Positions 1-8,809 are shown, counted from the stretch's first letter. The stretch is 64,000 bases of DNA from Brevibacillus sedimenti (GCF_020923495.1 NZ_CP064048.1:1071001-1135000), one strand, 5' to 3'. The notes: generated from the letters alone by a model not told the origin. Program-made: numbers and translations.

Positions 1-53
1 CGAATATATCCCCTTCGTAATTAACGGCCAAGTTAATCTTCGGAGGGAGACAC

Positions 54-1277
54 ATGCTAAGGAGTGGGATAGTGATATCGTTACATACCATGAGGGCAGA
101 AGGCAAGAGTATTCGTGAAATTGCCCGTCTAACGGGGCATTCTCGAAATACAGTTCGCCGATATCTCCGGGGTGAATTCTCCCCCGAAAAGGGAACCCGT
201 AAATCTCGTGGTTCCAAGCTTGATCCGTATAAACCGTTCCTGCAGGAACGTCTTCAAGAAGGTATCTATAACTGCGAGGTTTTATTCGATCTTCTACGAG
301 AAAAGGGGTATACCGGGGGACGTACCATCTTGAAAGACTATGTGAAGGACTTCCGTCCTCCCAAACAAGTTCCCGCTGTTCTTCGTTACGAGACGAAACC
401 TGGTGAATACGCACAGGTCGACTGGGGACTGTGTGATTACGTAGATTTGGACGGTACAGTCCGAAAAGTGCCGGTATTTGTCATGGTATTGGGGTACTCT
501 CGTTCCACCTATATAGAGTTCACTAAGCGTTGTGACATTCACAGCTTTCTTCGTTGCTTGATTCATGCTTTTGAATATTTTGGGGGCATCCCAAAGGTAA
601 TGCTGACCGACCAGATGAAAACCGTCGTACTGGGCATGGAAGATGATCGAAAACCTCGCTGGCATCCGCTTTTTGCCGACTTTGCTGCAGCGATTGGGCT
701 TGTTCCAAAAGTATGCAAAGTTCGACGCCCCGAAACAAAGGGAAAAGTGGAACGAGGCGTTCAATACGTAAAAAACAACTTTCTTCCTGGCAAACGCTTC
801 GTTGATTTACAGGATCTCAATCAACAAGCCCTACACTGGTGCGAGCGGATTAACCGCCGTATTCATGGAACAACCGGCGAACGTCCCTTTGACCGACTCC
901 GTGAGGAAAAACTGTCGCCCATCCCTTCAGCTGAACGGTGGGAAAAATACTTGCATGAACCAAGACAGGTCAGCCGAGACGGATTTGTTAGCTACGATGG
1001 TGTACGATATGGAGTTCCATGGAGGTACAGTGGACGTGAGGTAACCGTTCGAGAAGTGAATGGGTGGGTGGAAATCTGGGCCGACGGCACATGTATTGCT
1101 CGACACCAAAAGGTCTATCGATCCCGCACAACTGTTTTTTGCGAAAACCAGTATGCAGGTCTTTCGACCGCTCAAGGATATGCCTATCCACGTCCGCAAG
1201 CCCGACAGATTTCATCGCAGCAAGTGGAAGTACGTTCGCTGGATGTCTATGAGCAGCTAACAGGGGTGGGAGCATGA
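54..1277 (+). CDS. istA: IS21 family transposase IstA
   Basis: DDE transposase that cuts and joins the ends of the IS21-type element. The 407-residue protein has an N-terminal helix-turn-helix (about residues 15-40, motif IREIARLTGHSRNTVRRYL) and a retroviral-integrase-like core. Core landmarks are the QVDWG motif near residue 122, the MLTDQMKT segment near 185 and a KGKVER segment near 230, which fit the catalytic D, D and E. The length is normal for IstA. The ATG is preceded by GGAGGGAGA about five bases upstream. Its stop overlaps the istB start as ATGA, the usual translational coupling in this family. The gene looks intact and may be active. Confidence 0.95.
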   Translation: MLRSGIVISLHTMRAEGKSIREIARLTGHSRNTVRRYLRGEFSPEKGTRKSRGSKLDPYKPFLQERLQEGIYNCEVLFDLLREKGYTGGRTILKDYVKDFRPPKQVPAVLRYETKPGEYAQVDWGLCDYVDLDGTVRKVPVFVMVLGYSRSTYIEFTKRCDIHSFLRCLIHAFEYFGGIPKVMLTDQMKTVVLGMEDDRKPRWHPLFADFAAAIGLVPKVCKVRRPETKGKVERGVQYVKNNFLPGKRFVDLQDLNQQALHWCERINRRIHGTTGERPFDRLREEKLSPIPSAERWEKYLHEPRQVSRDGFVSYDGVRYGVPWRYSGREVTVREVNGWVEIWADGTCIARHQKVYRSRTTVFCENQYAGLSTAQGYAYPRPQARQISSQQVEVRSLDVYEQLTGVGA

Positions 1278-2041
1278 TTGAACTGGAACAAGCACGGCTA
1301 CGCCTCGAGGAACTTGGGCTTCAGCAAGCAGCTCTCCTCTTGGATGCTCACTTGGAAGCGGCAAGTCATGGACAGCCCACCTATCTGTCCTTTCTTAACA
1401 CGCTCCTTGATGCCGAGATAGCGGAACGTCAAAAACGGAATATGGAGGTACGCACCAAACTTGCACACTTGCCTTACCGAAAAACACTAGAGGAGTTCGA
1501 TTTTGCTTTCCAACCCAGCATTGACGAACGGTTGATTCGAGAGCTGGCCACGATGACTTTTGTAACCCGACACGAGAATGTCTTGTTCTTAGGGCCTCCC
1601 GGAGTAGGAAAAAGTCATCTGGCGGTGGCGTTGGCTGTAGAAGCCATCTCGCAAGGGATATCCGTTTACTTTGTCAGTCTCTCGCAACTCATCGAAGATC
1701 TGCGAAAAGCTTACACGGAAAACAGGCTGGATAAACGCCTACGCATCTATATTCGACCAAAGCTCCTGATTATTGACGAAATTGGTTACTTACCGTTTGA
1801 CAGTTTGGCAGCTAACCTCTTTTTCCAGGTAGTAAGTGCAAGATACGAGAGAGGGAGTATTCTGTTGACCAGCAACAAGAGTTTCGGTGAATGGGGGGAA
1901 CTGATGGGCGATCCGATACTTGCTACGGCTATCCTGGATCGGCTCTTACACCATTCCCACATCGTCAATATTAGGGGGAATAGTTACCGACTTCGTGAGA
2001 AGATGAGGACTGGAGCCTACGGCTCCCCCTCTACCACCTAA
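1274..2041 (+). CDS. istB: IS21 family helper ATPase IstB
   Basis: DnaC-like AAA+ ATPase that assists IstA in target capture. The 255-residue protein carries a Walker A motif GPPGVGKSH near residue 112 and a Walker B motif LLIIDEIGYLP near 168, with a sensor segment ILLTSNKSF near 200. Length matches the family. It starts with the ATG that overlaps the istA stop, so the two are translated from one message. The reading frame is full length with no visible damage. Confidence 0.95.
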   Translation: MIELEQARLRLEELGLQQAALLLDAHLEAASHGQPTYLSFLNTLLDAEIAERQKRNMEVRTKLAHLPYRKTLEEFDFAFQPSIDERLIRELATMTFVTRHENVLFLGPPGVGKSHLAVALAVEAISQGISVYFVSLSQLIEDLRKAYTENRLDKRLRIYIRPKLLIIDEIGYLPFDSLAANLFFQVVSARYERGSILLTSNKSFGEWGELMGDPILATAILDRLLHHSHIVNIRGNSYRLREKMRTGAYGSPSTT

Positions 2042-2051
2042 CCAACAAAAA

Positions 2052-2093
2052 ATCGCCGGGTGGGTCAATTCTAAACCGGCGATGGTGGGTCAA
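2052..2093 (+). repeat. IS21 right-end subterminal repeats and hairpin
   Basis: An 8-base inverted repeat ATCGCCGG/CCGGCGAT (2052-2059 and 2075-2082) brackets the first of two TGGGTCAA direct repeats; the second follows at 2086-2093. These probably serve as transposase binding sites, and the hairpin may also limit read-through. Confidence 0.65.
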
Positions 2094-2106
2094 AATAAAG
2101 TCGGCG

Positions 2107-2775
2107 TTGACAAACAATTTCACTGCTGTTCTTTGTGTTGAGGATGGGGTAAACGGAAAAGTTGTTATCATCAATAATGAATCAATGAACATCATCAAAA
2201 CAATAAGTCTAAAGGGATTAATAACAAACGCAGTGTTTCACAACGATCGTTTATATGTTACAGCAAATGAAATGTTAAACGAACAGGATAGCTATCTCCA
2301 CAAAATTGATTTGATAACATATAAAACACTCACAATCAATCTGGATGGGCAAGCGGCACGCTCCCTTGACGCCGATGATAAAAACGTGTACGTTGGATTA
2401 TTTAATCCAAGGCATACAAATTTGGTAATTTACAGAGCGGATACACTGGAAAAATTATCACATGTAAAAGTGCCTCCAGCTCCATATAAACTGAAGTTAT
2501 TCAAAGACAAATTGTATATTCTTCATTTTGACATCACCAGCTTCTTTGGAAGGATACTAACTATCGTTGATACAAATACGAAATCTGTAACTAGTCATTC
2601 CATTCCGCTGCTTGCCGACGATTTTCATATAACGAACCATGAATTAATCTTATCCTCCTCCGTAGAGGATTCATTATTTGTGTTATCGTCGGATTCTCTG
2701 GAAATCAAAGAAAAGAAACCTTTTAACGGATTACTTTCAAATACTGTTGTAACAGAAAATGGGGTGAAAAATTAG
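2107..2775 (+). pseudogene. 5'-truncated beta-propeller (YncE-like) protein remnant
   Basis: An open frame of 222 codons with repeated short beta-strand patterns (for example GKVVIINNESMNIIKTI, DKLYILHFDI, DSLFVLSSDSLEI) typical of YncE/WD40-like propellers. Its first codon is the TTG inside the presumed right tip of the IS21 element, with no ribosome binding site. The frame therefore probably lost its 5' part, including any signal peptide, to the insertion. It is much more AT-rich than its surroundings, which suggests horizontal origin. The family assignment rests on repeat pattern only and is tentative. Confidence 0.55.
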
Positions 2776-2812
2776 TTCCGGGATCGTACCTAAATGTCAT
2801 TTTAAAAGGCAT

Positions 2813-2834
2813 GGCCATCCTTTATTGGATGGCC
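2813..2834 (-). terminator. Rho-independent terminator for the DinB-like transcript
   Basis: Perfect 8-base stem GGCCATCC/GGATGGCC with a 6-base loop. Read on the minus strand it is followed after ATGCC by TTTT. The stop codon of the decayed frame upstream falls in its loop. Confidence 0.5.
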
Positions 2835-3008
2835 GCTTGCATTGCTTTCGCGATCATCAAGAAAGCTTCACGCTTATCGCAAAGTGGCTGATACGGAACG
2901 AGTAGCCCCAATTCCGTTTGCCACACTAACCGCCCGCTGCACATGCGACTTCGAAGCTACGCCTATCCAGTAAGAAGGCTTTCCGCTTTCCATTCCGGGC
3001 TCATCCAT
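2822..3008 (-). pseudogene. Decayed gene with EVE-domain-like N-terminus
   Basis: On the minus strand an ATG at 3008 overlaps the stop of the DinB-like gene and sits six bases after GGAGGG, an arrangement typical of a coupled downstream gene. The frame opens with residues reading PSYWIGVASKSHVQRAVS, which resembles the start of EVE-domain proteins. It then shifts frame near 2925, and the other frame continues as a plausible C-terminus (GLLVPYQPLCDKREAFLMI and on to a stop at 2822). Together only about 62 codons remain, far shorter than an EVE protein of about 140-150, so an internal deletion plus frameshift is likely. The EVE assignment is from memory and tentative. Confidence 0.45.
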
Positions 3009-3588
3009 GAGCTTCCCTCCAAGCGTCGCACAGGTGCTGCTTTTGGAGTAAATGATGGCGATAATGCATCTCGATAAGCCGAAACCATTCCAACGCGTTT
3101 AATCCGCCAAATCGCGGATGGAGAACCGTATTTCGAACGATCTCCTTACCCGGTTCTGATTGCCTCTGGGCAACCGGATCAAACACCGACGCTACTATGG
3201 GTTCAATCTCGACCATTCGACGCAGCGTATCCTGCAATCCGGCGACAAGTTGTTCCTTGCTCTCCGGTTGCGGCGGCGTATATTGCGGGGACGGGGGGAG
3301 TTGGATTCGCTCAGGCGGGAAGCTCTCCCCCTTGAACAGATCCTCTCCCCACTTCGTCTTTCCCGCCTGTGAGACTTCCGGGCTGCCTCCCGGTTCAAGG
3401 CACAATGCGACGTTCCTCAAATGCAATTGCGCGGAACGGATCAGGTGCATGTACATCTGACCAAGCGACCATTCGTCCTCCGCCGGCTTCCAAAGCAGTT
3501 GTTCAAGAGTCAAGCCATCCAATTCTCGCATATAACCGCTGACAGTCTCCTCAAATTTGCTCAACGTCTCTTTCGTATCCATCGCCAA
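3001..3588 (-). CDS. DinB-family putative metal-dependent enzyme
   Basis: Member of the DinB/YfiT-like four-helix-bundle superfamily, which includes metal-binding thiol-dependent transferases. The 195-residue protein shows the expected spaced histidines: one in MYMHLIRSA near residue 48 and a pair in EMHYRHHLLQKQ near 174-178. These are the usual metal ligands. The TTG start used here has AAAGGAG about seven bases upstream; an ATG two codons later is an alternative. It lies downstream of a WYL regulator on the same strand but is separated from it by a strong hairpin. The substrate cannot be inferred. Confidence 0.8.
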   Translation of the reverse strand: MAMDTKETLSKFEETVSGYMRELDGLTLEQLLWKPAEDEWSLGQMYMHLIRSAQLHLRNVALCLEPGGSPEVSQAGKTKWGEDLFKGESFPPERIQLPPSPQYTPPQPESKEQLVAGLQDTLRRMVEIEPIVASVFDPVAQRQSEPGKEIVRNTVLHPRFGGLNALEWFRLIEMHYRHHLLQKQHLCDAWREAHG

Positions 3589-3623
3589 ACCCGGCTCCTT
3601 TCAGCTTTAGTTGAATCCAGCAT

Positions 3624-3660
3624 ACAAAAACGCTACTGACAACAGTTTGTCAGTAGCGTT
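3624..3660 (-). terminator. Rho-independent terminator after WYL regulator
   Basis: Perfect 13-base stem AACGCTACTGACA/TGTCAGTAGCGTT (3629-3641, 3648-3660) followed on the minus strand by TTTTTG. The stop codon of the WYL regulator is inside the hairpin. Confidence 0.85.
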
Positions 3661-4597
3661 CGATCATTTTTTTGATTTCTTCGCGCACCTGTTCGCGCAG
3701 CGATTCCGGTTCCAGCACACGCACCGCTGCACCCCATCCGAGCGTCCATTGAAGGAGGTCCTCCACCCGCCGGACGCGAAACGTCGCCAGCCAGCCTTCT
3801 TCTCCCGGCTCGAACGACTCCATGTAGAAATTGTCCGATTCCTGAACCCGATCCGCGATGGCATGGTCCACCAACATGCGGACCGTCACATTTCGATCGT
3901 CTATCGGCCGATGATCCTGAAAGCTAAAACCCGGAACGATTCTGAACGAGTCTTCCAGTACAACAAGCTCTTTTATGCGAGACAGCCGAAAGTGCCGGAT
4001 GTCCTGCCTCAGCTCACAGAACGCAACAAGGATCCACACCCCTTTGGAAAAAACAAGCCCGTAAGGATCAACCGTTCGTTCGCTATGGCGATTTCCGTCC
4101 GGACCCGGCAAGTTTTTGGAGTAGCGGAAACGGATCTTGCGCTTCCGCAGAATCGCCTGGCGCAACTGTTCGAACGTCTCCTTTTCCTGCCCGCGCACTT
4201 TCGACCCTTTTTCATTCAGCAGTCGAATCGTCGATCTGATCCGTTCGGTCTCCTTTCGTACTTTCTCCGGTAAAATCGCCTCGATCTTCTCTTTCGCACT
4301 GCGGGCCTTCGCGGCGTACTCAGCATCCAGCCCCATTTTTACGAAATCAGCTCCGATGAGCAGCGCTACCGCTTCTTCCTCTGTAAAGCTGACAGGAGGA
4401 AGAAAATAGCCCTCCATTAAGGAGTAGCCTATTCCCGGCGCACCGGCTACCGGAACACCCGCTTCGCTTAGCGCCTGAATGTCACGGTAAATCGTGCGGA
4501 TACTCGTCTCGAACTTGCAAGCCAAATCCTCAGCGCGCAGCACGCCTTTACGCTGCAGCTCAATCACGATGGCCAACATCCGATCAGTTTTCTTCAC
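3650..4597 (-). CDS. WYL-domain helix-turn-helix transcriptional regulator (YafY type)
   Basis: DNA-binding regulator of the HTH_11-WYL class. The N-terminal winged helix reads RMLAIVIELQRKGVLRAEDL, followed by TSIRTIYRDIQALSEAGVPV, the typical recognition helix. The WYL-type ligand domain follows in the C-terminal half (segment DPYGLVFSKGVWILVAFC), then a C-terminal extension. I chose the internal GTG because family members begin close to the KKTDRML motif and GGAAG lies eight bases upstream; a longer frame begins at 4678. Such proteins often sense nucleic acid or nucleotide ligands, but the ligand here is unknown. Neighbours suggest an accessory stress block. Confidence 0.88.
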   Translation of the reverse strand: MKKTDRMLAIVIELQRKGVLRAEDLACKFETSIRTIYRDIQALSEAGVPVAGAPGIGYSLMEGYFLPPVSFTEEEAVALLIGADFVKMGLDAEYAAKARSAKEKIEAILPEKVRKETERIRSTIRLLNEKGSKVRGQEKETFEQLRQAILRKRKIRFRYSKNLPGPDGNRHSERTVDPYGLVFSKGVWILVAFCELRQDIRHFRLSRIKELVVLEDSFRIVPGFSFQDHRPIDDRNVTVRMLVDHAIADRVQESDNFYMESFEPGEEGWLATFRVRRVEDLLQWTLGWGAAVRVLEPESLREQVREEIKKMIERY

Positions 4598-4746
4598 ATC
4601 GACCGCTTCCTTTTTTTCAAATTTCAATAGGGCATCAAATACAGGTTGAGCCGGTTCCATTTTCCGCTTTACAATCACTTGTGATATGCCTCAGCGTGTC
4701 ACACCAAAGCAAATAAGAATGGCGCCCGATTGGACGCCAGCAGATA

Positions 4747-5172
4747 TTAGTGAGTTTCCGTATATTTTTTAAAATTGTCCAGAATCGATTGCCAGCCTGC
4801 TTGCTGATACTCAACGGGGTGAATGTCTTCCGCATCGAACGTTTCGACGACCTCGGTTTCGTTTCCTCGGGCAGTGAAGATGATCTCAACTTTTCTCCCA
4901 TCCCCCATTGTGTATGAGATTTCCTCATGTAATTTCACGACATCGTATGTTCCCCCAAAATCAAAGCCCATACTGCCATCTTTCGCTTCCATCCTGGTAA
5001 CAAACTTGCCGCCGACCCGCAAATCATTTTCCGCTCTTGGCGCATGCCAATCATCCGAAGCCTGATTCCACTTCGTGATGTGTTCCGGCTCGGTCCAATA
5101 CTTCCAGACCTTTTCCACCGGCGCCTGAATGACTGCCCGTACGGTTGCTTTCTTTGGTTTGCTGGTTCCCAT
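4747..5172 (-). CDS. SRPBCC (AHSA1-like) family protein
   Basis: Small START/Bet-v1-fold protein of the activator-of-Hsp90-ATPase-1-like (AHSA1) group, about 141 residues. The family pattern is visible: an N-terminal strand ending IQAPVEKVWKYWTEPEHITKW, a central GGKFVTRMEAKDGSMGFDF segment and a C-terminal helix GWQSILDNFKKY. These proteins bind hydrophobic ligands, and many bacterial copies are paired with ArsR regulators or ECF sigma factors. Here an ECF sigma gene lies immediately upstream on the same strand. The ATG is preceded by GAGGTG nine bases upstream; a GTG four codons earlier is less likely because it overlaps that site. Confidence 0.85.
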   Translation of the reverse strand: MGTSKPKKATVRAVIQAPVEKVWKYWTEPEHITKWNQASDDWHAPRAENDLRVGGKFVTRMEAKDGSMGFDFGGTYDVVKLHEEISYTMGDGRKVEIIFTARGNETEVVETFDAEDIHPVEYQQAGWQSILDNFKKYTETH

Positions 5173-5246
5173 TTTAACGTACACCTCATTTCATCAGAAT
5201 CGGATTTTTGTTTCTCATATCATTAGACGAAATAAGCTTCTGAAAT

Positions 5247-6203
5247 TCATCGGTGTATTTGTTCGGGAAGCCCAAAGCGAGTAAATAATTTTGCGTGAAT
5301 AAAATTTTGGGTGTGCAAAATTTTACCCTCTTTTATTACCAGAACATGAATGCCCCAGGGAACCAGGACGGACTTATTGTCACTTGGCATATATTGCGCA
5401 AATGCAGGATAACCGCCATTCACCGTAATCGGCAATAGTCGGGAGCCTTCGCAATGCCAACGAGTTGCGGTAAAAAACTTGAACAGATTGTCCTTGCCGC
5501 GGACCCACATCTCGAAAGGCGGCATGGACAGGCACCCGTCTTCATGAAACAACGCCACCAGCGCATCAATATCAAATTGTTCAAAAGCATCCACATACCG
5601 CGAGAGCAGCTCTTGGTCCGGTTCAGCATCCATCATGCAGAGCTCTTCGGAGCGAAGCTCGGCCCGGTCCATCGTCTCTCTCGCTCTTTGCAAGGCACTG
5701 TTAACGGCTGCAGGTGTTATCCCTAGCGCCTCTACAATCTGCCTTGCAGACCACTCGAATACATCCTTCAAAATAAGTACTGCACGTTGACGGGGAGGTA
5801 GTGTTTGCAGAAGGGCAAGAAAGCAAAGTTGAAGCGTATCTTTCCGCAGCACAACATGTTCCGGGTCACCTGCAAAATCTGGAGCAGGCCAGATCCATGA
5901 CGATTCAGGCAACGTCTCGCGAGGCTCGATGATCGAAACAGCCGGGTCAAATATGTCAACAGGAAGGGCACGGCGTTTGGCTTGCCTCAGCTTGTCTATA
6001 CATACGTTTGACGCGATGCGGTAGATCCACGTTTTGCGCGAAGATTGTTGTCTGAATGAATCCCAACTCCGCCAAGCGCGAATGTAGGTTTCCTGAACTG
6101 CATCATCCGCGTCTACGATCGATCCCAACATCCTATAGCAGAACGATGTCAACTCCGGCTTTAACTTCTCAAAGAGTTCAAGATCAAGTGAGGATTCGTT
6201 CAT
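5247..6203 (-). CDS. ECF sigma-70 factor with C-terminal SnoaL-like domain
   Basis: Extracytoplasmic-function sigma factor of the subgroup carrying a SnoaL/NTF2-like C-terminal domain (similar to SigX5/SigJ types). Region 2 is seen as SFCYRMLGSIVDADDAVQE and a -10-binding helix with TWIYRIASNVCIDKL. Region 4 is LPPRQRAVLILKDVFEWSA, then a helix-turn-helix. From about residue 200 a SnoaL-like fold follows (ALVALFHEDGCLSMPPFEMW). In this class the extra domain modulates sigma activity in place of a classical anti-sigma factor. AAAGGAGG precedes the ATG. It is followed by the AHSA1-like gene, a possible target. Confidence 0.88.
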   Translation of the reverse strand: MNESSLDLELFEKLKPELTSFCYRMLGSIVDADDAVQETYIRAWRSWDSFRQQSSRKTWIYRIASNVCIDKLRQAKRRALPVDIFDPAVSIIEPRETLPESSWIWPAPDFAGDPEHVVLRKDTLQLCFLALLQTLPPRQRAVLILKDVFEWSARQIVEALGITPAAVNSALQRARETMDRAELRSEELCMMDAEPDQELLSRYVDAFEQFDIDALVALFHEDGCLSMPPFEMWVRGKDNLFKFFTATRWHCEGSRLLPITVNGGYPAFAQYMPSDNKSVLVPWGIHVLVIKEGKILHTQNFIHAKLFTRFGLPEQIHR

Positions 6204-6291
6204 CTTAGGCCTCCTTTTGAGTGATTGCCTGATGACGATCTAGGTCCATGCTACATTCGATAATCTGGTTACTTCATCGTAACCGCTTCCG

Positions 6292-6771
6292 TTACTTGTG
6301 GTAAGGCTCTCCCCGGTTGATCCGATACGCCCGATACACCTGCTCCAGCAGGATCAACCGCACCAGTTGATGGGGAAACGTCATCTTGGAAAACGACAGC
6401 AGCACGTCCGCCCGCTTCAGCACCTCCGGCGAGAGGCCCAGCGAGCCGCCGATGACAAACGCCACCTGGCTTTTGCCGTACGTGGCCAGGCGGTCCAGCT
6501 CGCTGGCCAGCTTCTCGGACGACCACATCTGCCCTTCGATGGCGAGCGCGATCACGTACTGATCTGGTTTGAGCTGGGCGAGGATGCGCTCGCCCTCCTT
6601 GCGCTTCACCTGCTCCATCTCGACTTCGCTGAGCACTTCCGGCGCTTTTTCGTCGGCCACCTCCACCACCTGCAGCTTGCAGTAGGCGGAGAGGCGCTTG
6701 CTGTATTCATTGATTCCTTCACGCAGGTATTTTTCTTTCAGCTTGCCCACGGCGACCACGGTAATGTTCAT
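6292..6771 (-). CDS. rlmH: 23S rRNA pseudouridine-1915 N3-methyltransferase RlmH
   Basis: SPOUT-class enzyme that methylates N3 of pseudouridine 1915 in helix 69 of 23S rRNA on assembled 70S ribosomes. At 159 residues it is exactly the family length. Visible marks are the N-terminus [20 protein letters not shown], the SAM-binding knot segment [16 protein letters not shown] and the C-terminus reading [20 protein letters not shown]. The start is preceded by AAAGGA. A CxxH/CxxC gene lies four bases upstream on the same strand, so the two are probably cotranscribed. Confidence 0.98.
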   Translation of the reverse strand: MNITVVAVGKLKEKYLREGINEYSKRLSAYCKLQVVEVADEKAPEVLSEVEMEQVKRKEGERILAQLKPDQYVIALAIEGQMWSSEKLASELDRLATYGKSQVAFVIGGSLGLSPEVLKRADVLLSFSKMTFPHQLVRLILLEQVYRAYRINRGEPYHK

Positions 6772-6774
6772 GGG

Positions 6775-7044
6775 CTACATTCCTTTCACGCGCAGGAGAG
6801 CAATTTTGCCCTCGGCACCGCACACCCGGCAGCGCTTGTCCAGGGGGCCGCCTTCCACTTCCTCGGCCCGATACGTATCCGGCGCCGCCTCAAATTGATC
6901 CACGTACTCGTCGATCTCCTGGTCGACGTGCTCCATGCAGGCAAACCGCACCGGGTGTGCCGGATGCAGTTCCACCTCTGTTCCCGCGATGCGGATCGTT
7001 TGTGCGGTAGGCTGTTCGTTTGTGTTTCTGGTCTTCTGCTCCAT
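6775..7044 (-). CDS. CxxH/CxxC protein (BA_5709 family)
   Basis: Small 89-residue protein with the two signatures that name the family: CMEH near residue 36 and CRVC near residue 72, both likely zinc ligands. The family is widespread in Bacillota next to rlmH, as here, and its function is unknown. The ATG follows AAAGGAG nine bases upstream. It lies directly before rlmH and probably shares its message. Confidence 0.85.
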   Translation of the reverse strand: MEQKTRNTNEQPTAQTIRIAGTEVELHPAHPVRFACMEHVDQEIDEYVDQFEAAPDTYRAEEVEGGPLDKRCRVCGAEGKIALLRVKGM

Positions 7045-7152
7045 GTGTTTCCGCTCCTTTTCCTGTTCGTTACCCGTCCTTATTCTACCCCAGTTCCAGG
7101 AAAGGTCAATTGACGCTGTCCGTTCCGGAAAAACGCCTCTGCCATTCCCCGC

Positions 7153-7212
7153 GAAAGGAGGCGGGCCGACCGGATCGCCAGGTATGGTCCGGAATCCCGC
7201 CCGCCTTTCCTA
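7153..7212 (-). terminator. Large GC-rich hairpin at the 3' end of cls
   Basis: Outer arms AGGCGGGC and GCCCGCCT enclose an inner stem CCGGA/TCCGG. On the minus strand the outer stem is followed by TTTCG rather than a long T tract. It overlaps the last codon region of cls and probably terminates or stabilises its message. Confidence 0.5.
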
Positions 7213-8706
7213 CAGAATCGGCGACAGCAGCCGCGTCAGCGACTCTTTCAGCCGGACGACAACCGGCCGCTGCTCGTACGCCTCCAAGGTCACTTCCGTA
7301 CAGACGGCCAGGTCCTGACGGAAAATCTGTTCAAGATGGGTGGCCAAATCCGTATCAAACAGAAAGGCATTCGTCTCAAAATTGATCTTGAAGCTGCGAA
7401 TGTCCAGGTTGGCACTGCCGACCGAGGCGATTTCACCGTCGACGACCATCATTTTGGCGTGCAGGAAGCCCTTGTCGTACCGGAAGCAGCGGACGCCGCT
7501 CTTCAACAGTTCGCCGATGTAGGATTGGGACGCCCAGTAAACCAGTTTGTGGTCGGCGCGGCCGGGGATCATGACCCGGACGTCGACCCCGGACATGGCT
7601 GCCATCTTCAAGGCCGTCAGCAAGCTGTCGTCCGGGATCAGGTAAGGTGTCTGCACATAGATGCGCTTTTTTGCCTTGTAGATCATTTTCAGGTAGCCGT
7701 GCTTGATTTGCTGCTTTTCCGAATTGGGACCGCTGGACACGATCTGGACGCCCACGCTGCCGGCCGGGATCGGTTCGGGGAAGTACCGCGGTCGCTCCTC
7801 CATCCGCCGCGTCGCGGACAGGTTCCAATCGAGGAAAAAGCGGGCCTGCAGCATGGGAACGGCACCGCCGGTCAGCTTCAGATGGGTGTCCCGCCAGTAG
7901 CCGAGCCGTTTGTGCAGTCCCAGGTACTCGTCGCCGATGTTGAATCCGCCGATGAAGCCGGTCCTGCCGTCGATGACGGCGATTTTCCGATGGTTGCGGA
8001 AGTTGACCCAGATATTCACGTAGGGAATCCGCGACGGGAAGAACGCGGCCACCTGTCCGCCCTCCTTCACCAGCGGGCGGAAGAAGCGGGTAGACAAGTG
8101 GGAGCCGATCGCGTCGTACAGCAGTCGAACCTCCACTCCCTGCCGCGCCTTGTCGGCCAGGGCCCGGATGAGCCGTCTGCCCAGTTCGTCATTGCGAAGG
8201 ATGTAGGTCGTGATATGGATATGGTCACGCGCTTCGCCGATACTCTGAAACAGCGCGTCAAACAGGCTGCTGCCGTCGGTAAACACCTCGACCGCGTTGT
8301 CCTGGGACAGCAGCGCGGCGTCACTGGCCGCATTCATCAGGATCATATCCCGATGATCGCGCATGGCCGGATCGCGAAAGGACAGCGTTCCGTTTTCCAG
8401 CTGCCGCATCTGCTGCTCCACCGCCTCCTGAAACCGGGAAAACTCGCCTTCGCGCAGCCTGTACAGCTTCCGCCTCGTCAATTTCTGTCCAAACAGCAGG
8501 TAAAACACGAATCCCAGGCCGGGCAAAAACAACAACACCATCAGCCACGCCCAGGTGGCGGCAATGTTGCGCCTCTCCATAAAGATGAGAATCGCCGCCA
8601 GCAGCAGGTTGGCTATCGTCAAGAGGGAAACGATTTGTTGAAACAGTTCCATATCCCACATCCGTCCCTTTGCCTCGGACGCTCCCATCTGCGGGGGACC
8701 GGGCAC
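7210..8706 (-). CDS. cls: Cardiolipin synthase
   Basis: Membrane phospholipase-D-family enzyme that condenses two phosphatidylglycerol molecules into cardiolipin. The 498-residue protein has two N-terminal membrane segments (about residues 25-45 and 52-72). Two HKD catalytic motifs follow: HRKIAVIDGRTGFIGG near residue 240 and HAKMMVVDGEIASVGSAN near 417. Length matches bacterial Cls. The GTG start has AAAAGGAG seven bases upstream; internal ATGs have poorer sites. It appears to be a single-gene transcript with its own terminator. Confidence 0.96.
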   Translation of the reverse strand: MPGPPQMGASEAKGRMWDMELFQQIVSLLTIANLLLAAILIFMERRNIAATWAWLMVLLFLPGLGFVFYLLFGQKLTRRKLYRLREGEFSRFQEAVEQQMRQLENGTLSFRDPAMRDHRDMILMNAASDAALLSQDNAVEVFTDGSSLFDALFQSIGEARDHIHITTYILRNDELGRRLIRALADKARQGVEVRLLYDAIGSHLSTRFFRPLVKEGGQVAAFFPSRIPYVNIWVNFRNHRKIAVIDGRTGFIGGFNIGDEYLGLHKRLGYWRDTHLKLTGGAVPMLQARFFLDWNLSATRRMEERPRYFPEPIPAGSVGVQIVSSGPNSEKQQIKHGYLKMIYKAKKRIYVQTPYLIPDDSLLTALKMAAMSGVDVRVMIPGRADHKLVYWASQSYIGELLKSGVRCFRYDKGFLHAKMMVVDGEIASVGSANLDIRSFKINFETNAFLFDTDLATHLEQIFRQDLAVCTEVTLEAYEQRPVVVRLKESLTRLLSPIL

Positions 8707-8809
8707 AAGGTGTCTCCTTTTCGCTCCACATTTCTTTCATTGTAACACGATGTACGGTACTGCATGCACTTGGTCACAAGCAGCAGGCTACGGAGAGCGG
8801 ATGGTCACG

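Larger units (their letters stand above)
1..2112 (+). mobile_element. IS21-family insertion sequence, left end outside window
   Basis: The element consists of an istA transposase gene and an overlapping istB helper gene followed by a subterminal repeat region. Past istB, the octamer TGGGTCAA occurs twice (2061-2068 and 2086-2093), as expected of the multiple terminal repeats of IS21 elements. The probable right tip is the TTGACA at 2107-2112, because IS21 elements end in CA. The left tip is not in the window, so the target duplication cannot be checked. The AT-rich reading frame starting at the tip looks interrupted by this insertion. Confidence 0.85.

Noticed and set aside
7336..8745. A 469-codon plus-strand frame opposite cls
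   Set aside because: Shadow of the cardiolipin synthase gene, which has both HKD motifs and a good start.
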